A stretch of DNA of 64,000 nt from Moringa oleifera (taxonomy: Eukaryota > Streptophyta > Magnoliopsida > Brassicales > Moringaceae). Positions 61,667 to 64,000 of the stretch are shown piece after piece. Numbering within the stretch: the stretch's first letter is position 1; each line of letters starts with the position of its first letter. The notes below the pieces were generated by a model. It was not told where the DNA came from, did not search any database, and saw nothing but the letters and a program-made list of their open reading frames with translations. The stretch spans positions 36,001 through 100,000 of the forward strand of contig JAJFZO010000704.1 in NCBI GenBank assembly GCA_021397835.1, in the 5' to 3' direction. The position numbers and the translations under genes are program-made.

Positions 61667-62340
61667 TGAGCTGGGATGTGGCTAGATAAACTCGACGGTG
61701 TGGGCCGCGAAGCTAATGATGATGCATGCTACGTGAAGGGCAAATCGCTGGGGGGATTTTGAGCGTGCAGAGTGCTTCGTCGCAGGTCCTCGACGTGGCA
61801 GATGCGGGGCTGGATCCTGAAGCCCAGGCTTTCCTAGGGGGACTCATTGCGCAGTGCGATCGACGACACGATCATCGACCGTTAGCAATTAGTGAGCCAC
61901 ACCGCCAGCCAGGCCAAGGCGTGACACCCAGCTGCCAAGGCCTCATCGGTGGGAAAAATGTGGGCAACGAAATGAGAGAAATCGTGGGATAATGAGCTGG
62001 GAAGTGGCTAGATAAACTCGACAGTGTGGGCTGCGAAGCTAATGATGACGCATGCTATGCGAGGGCCAAATCGTTGGGGGGATTTTGAGCATGCGGAGTG
62101 CTTCGTCGCAGGCCCTCGAGGTGGGGGATGCGGGGCTGGATCCCGATGCCCAGGCTTTCCTTGGCGGACCCGTTGCGCAGTGCGATCGACGACACGATCG
62201 TCGGCCGCTAACAATGAGTGAGCCACATGGCCAGCCAGGGCAAGGCGTGACACCCTGCTGCCAAGGCCTTATCGGTGGGAAAAAGTTAGGCAACGAAATG
62301 AGAGAAATCTTGGGATAATAAGCTAGGATGTGGCTAGACA
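61667..62340. repeat. Marker unit plus X unit, copy at 61.7 kb
   Basis: The marker unit (ctcgacgtggcag, ctggatcctgaagccc near 61793-61820) is followed by X (ggcggacccgttgcg, ggccgctaac). The pair matches 57100-57770 at an offset of 4567, which is 14 units. Confidence 0.85.
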
Positions 62341-62344
62341 AGCT

Positions 62345-62990
62345 CGACGGTGTGGGCGGCGAGGCTAATGATAATGCTTGCTACGCGAGGGCCAAATCGC
62401 TGATGGGATTTTGAGCATGCGGAGTGCTTCGCCGTAGGCCCTCGAGGTGGCGCATGCAGGGCTGGATCCCGACACCCAGGCTTGCCTCAGTAGCCTCGTT
62501 GCGCAGTGCGATCGACGACACGATCGTCGGCCGCTAACAATGAGTGAGCCACACGGCCAGCCAGGGCAAGGCGTGACACCCTGCTGCCAAGGCCTTATCG
62601 GTGGGAAAAAGTTAGGCAACGAAATGAGAGAAATCATGGGATAATAAGCTAGGATGTGGCTAGACAAGCTCGACGGTGTGGGCGGCGAGGCTAATGATAA
62701 TGCTTGCTACGCGAGGGCCAAATCGCTGATGGGATTTTGAGCATGCGGAGTGCTTCGCCGTAGGCCCTCGAGGTGGCGCATGCAGGGCTGGATCCCGACA
62801 CCCAGGCTTGCCTCAGTAGCCTCGTTGCGCAACGCGATCGACGACACCATCGTCGGCCATTAGCAATGAGTGAGCCACACGGCCAGCTAGGGCAAGGCGT
62901 GAGACCCTGCTGCCAAGGCCTCATCGGTGGGAAAACGTGGGCAACGAAATGAGAGAAATCGTGGGATAATGAGCTGGGATGTGGCTAGAT
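62345..62990. repeat. Tandem Y-type units, the first a Y/X hybrid
   Basis: Two successive units share the same Y left half and middle (gataatgcttgc, ctgatggg, gcatgcagggc, cctcagtagcctcg). The first switches near 62502 to an X right end (cagtgcgatcg, ggccgctaac). The second continues as Y (caacgcgatcg, ggccattag, ccagctaggg). The breakpoint lies between gttgcgca and gcgatcg. Confidence 0.85.
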
Positions 62991-64000
62991 AAACTCGACG
63001 GTGTGGGCCGCGAAGCTAATGATGATGCATGCTACGCGAAGGCCAAATCGCTGGGGGGATTTTGAGCATGCAGAGTGCTTCGTCGCAGGCCCTCTAGGTG
63101 GCGGATGCGGGGCTGGAGCCCGACGCCCAGGCTTTCCTTAGGGGACTCATTGCGTAGTGCGATCGACGACACGATCGTCGACCGTTACCAATGAGTGAGC
63201 CACACGGCCAGCCAGGGCAAGGCGTGACACCCTGCTTCCAAGGCCTCATCGATGGGAAAAAGGTGGGCAACGAAATGTGAAAAATCATGGGATAATAAGC
63301 TGGGATCTGGCTACACAAGCTCGACGGTGTAGGCGGCGAAGCTAATGATGACGCATGCTACGCGAAGGCCAAATCGCTGGGGGGATTTTGAGCATGCGGA
63401 GTGCTTTGTCGCAGGCCCTCGAGGTGGCAGATGCAGGGCTGGATCCCGATGCCCTAGCTTGGCTCGGCGGACTTGTTGCGCACTGCGATCAACGACATGA
63501 TCGTCGACCGTTAGCAATGAGTGAGCCACACGGCCAGCCAAGGCAAGGCGTGACATCATGCTGCCAGGGACTCATCGGTGGGAAAAACGTGGGCAACGAA
63601 ATGAGAAAAATCGTGGGATAATAAGCTAGGATGTGGCTACACAAGCTTGACGGTATGGGCGGTGAGGCTAATGATGATGCATGCTACGCGAGGGCCAAAT
63701 TGCTAGGGGAATTTTGGACATGCGGAGTGCTTCGTCATAGGCCCTCAAGGTGGCGGATGCGGGGCTGGATCCCGACGCCCAGGCTTGCCTCGGCGGACTC
63801 GATGCGCACTGCGATCAACGACACGATCGTCGGCCGTTAGCAATGAGTGAGCCACACGGCTTGCCAGGGCAAGGCGTGAGACCCTGCTGCCAAGGCCTCA
63901 TCGGTGGGAAAAACGTGGGCAACGAAATGGGAAAAATCGTGGGATAATAAGCTAGGATGTGGCTACACAAGCTTGACGGTGTGGGCGGCGAGGCTAATGA
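62991..64000. repeat. Right-hand end of window, ordinary units
   Basis: Three units follow with common left and right halves and a few private changes (ggagcccgac at 63115, gacatcatgctgccaggg near 63552). The last unit is cut by the window edge. Nothing but satellite is present. Confidence 0.9.

Larger units (their letters stand above)
1..64000. repeat. Satellite DNA array, ~326 bp unit, ~196 head-to-tail copies
   Basis: A recurring anchor (gctgggatgtggct) appears about every 326-327 bases from end to end, always on the same strand, for example at 9824, 10150, 16351 and 16678. Every unit holds the same landmarks in order: the anchor, an SphI-type gcatgc, a G-rich run followed by T's, a second gcatgc, an XhoI-type ctcgag, usually a BamHI-type ggatcc, a short hairpin around cgacga/tcgtcg, a conserved ccacacggccagcc block, and an A-rich tail ending gggataat. 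No unit is inverted and no foreign insertion was found. Both ends of the window lie inside a unit, so the true array is longer. Such arrays in eukaryotes usually form constitutive heterochromatin; whether this one is centromeric cannot be told from sequence alone. I do not recognise the family. Confidence 0.98.

Noticed and set aside
1..64000. Hundreds of ORFs of 60-219 codons as protein genes
   Set aside because: They recur with the 326-327 bp period, overlap on both strands and all frames, and shift frame from unit to unit because the unit is not a multiple of three. A common one-base C-run difference swaps their C-termini. They resemble no family I recognise. The longest (about 27427-28086, minus strand, 219 codons) exists only because stop codons happen to be lost in two neighbouring units.
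1..64000. A gene for a long repeat protein
   Set aside because: A coding tandem repeat keeps a unit length divisible by three. Units of 326 and 327 bp mix freely here and no frame runs through more than about two units.
1..64000. CRISPR array
   Set aside because: There is no alternation of short identical repeats with unique spacers. The whole 326-bp unit is repeated and there are no cas genes.
1..64000. Ribosomal intergenic spacer subrepeats
   Set aside because: No rRNA gene sequence occurs in 64 kb, and spacer subrepeat arrays are usually far shorter than this.

Overview
The whole 64 kb window is one satellite DNA array. A unit of about 326 bp (326 and 327 bp length classes) is repeated head-to-tail roughly 196 times. 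All units read in the same orientation, and both window ends fall inside a unit. I see no unique sequence, transposon, tRNA or rRNA gene, CRISPR array or credible protein gene. Many ORFs of 60-220 codons are open on both strands, but they are by-products of a GC-rich, stop-poor unit. The unit length is not a multiple of three, and a one-base C-run difference inside the longest plus-strand ORF switches its C-terminus between neighbouring units.

A long homogeneous array with higher-order repeats points to eukaryotic heterochromatin (centromeric, pericentromeric, subtelomeric or a B/sex chromosome block). I do not recognise the family and cannot name the species. By hand count one unit (9824-10149) is about 59% G+C and holds about 30 CpGs, near the number expected from base composition. 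This fits a genome without strong germline CpG methylation, or a recent amplification, but is only suggestive.

Layout. 1-2360: clean units of an older subfamily (right half with 'gttgagcagcac' and 'gttagcagtgag'). About 2361-9300: the same satellite, but broken by single-base insertions and deletions every few tens of bases or less. It looks like uncorrected long-read sequence, and its 5.0-8.2 kb part is a noisy colinear copy of 1-3.2 kb. 9300-14060: clean, and continues the same subfamily order. 14-28 kb: a mosaic of recurring multi-unit blocks (called P, Q and T here) at offsets of 3.25, 3.58, 4.89, 6.18 and 8.14 kb. 28.6-31 kb: a four-unit block ABCD followed by a three-unit copy ABD. 31.7-35.6 kb: a five-unit repeat (1631 bp) followed by a three-unit repeat. 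36-40 kb: an older ABCD relative and a tandem three-unit repeat (980 bp). 41.8-46.4 kb: a nine-unit duplication (2935 bp), one copy of which carries a 5-bp inversion in the loop of a hairpin. 48-63 kb: recurring X-Y pairs (block R), a young tandem dimer, and three copies of a young two-unit block.

The main biology visible is sequence turnover. Repeated unequal exchange and gene conversion generated multi-unit blocks, hybrid units with readable breakpoints, zoned subfamilies, and small deletions between short direct repeats.
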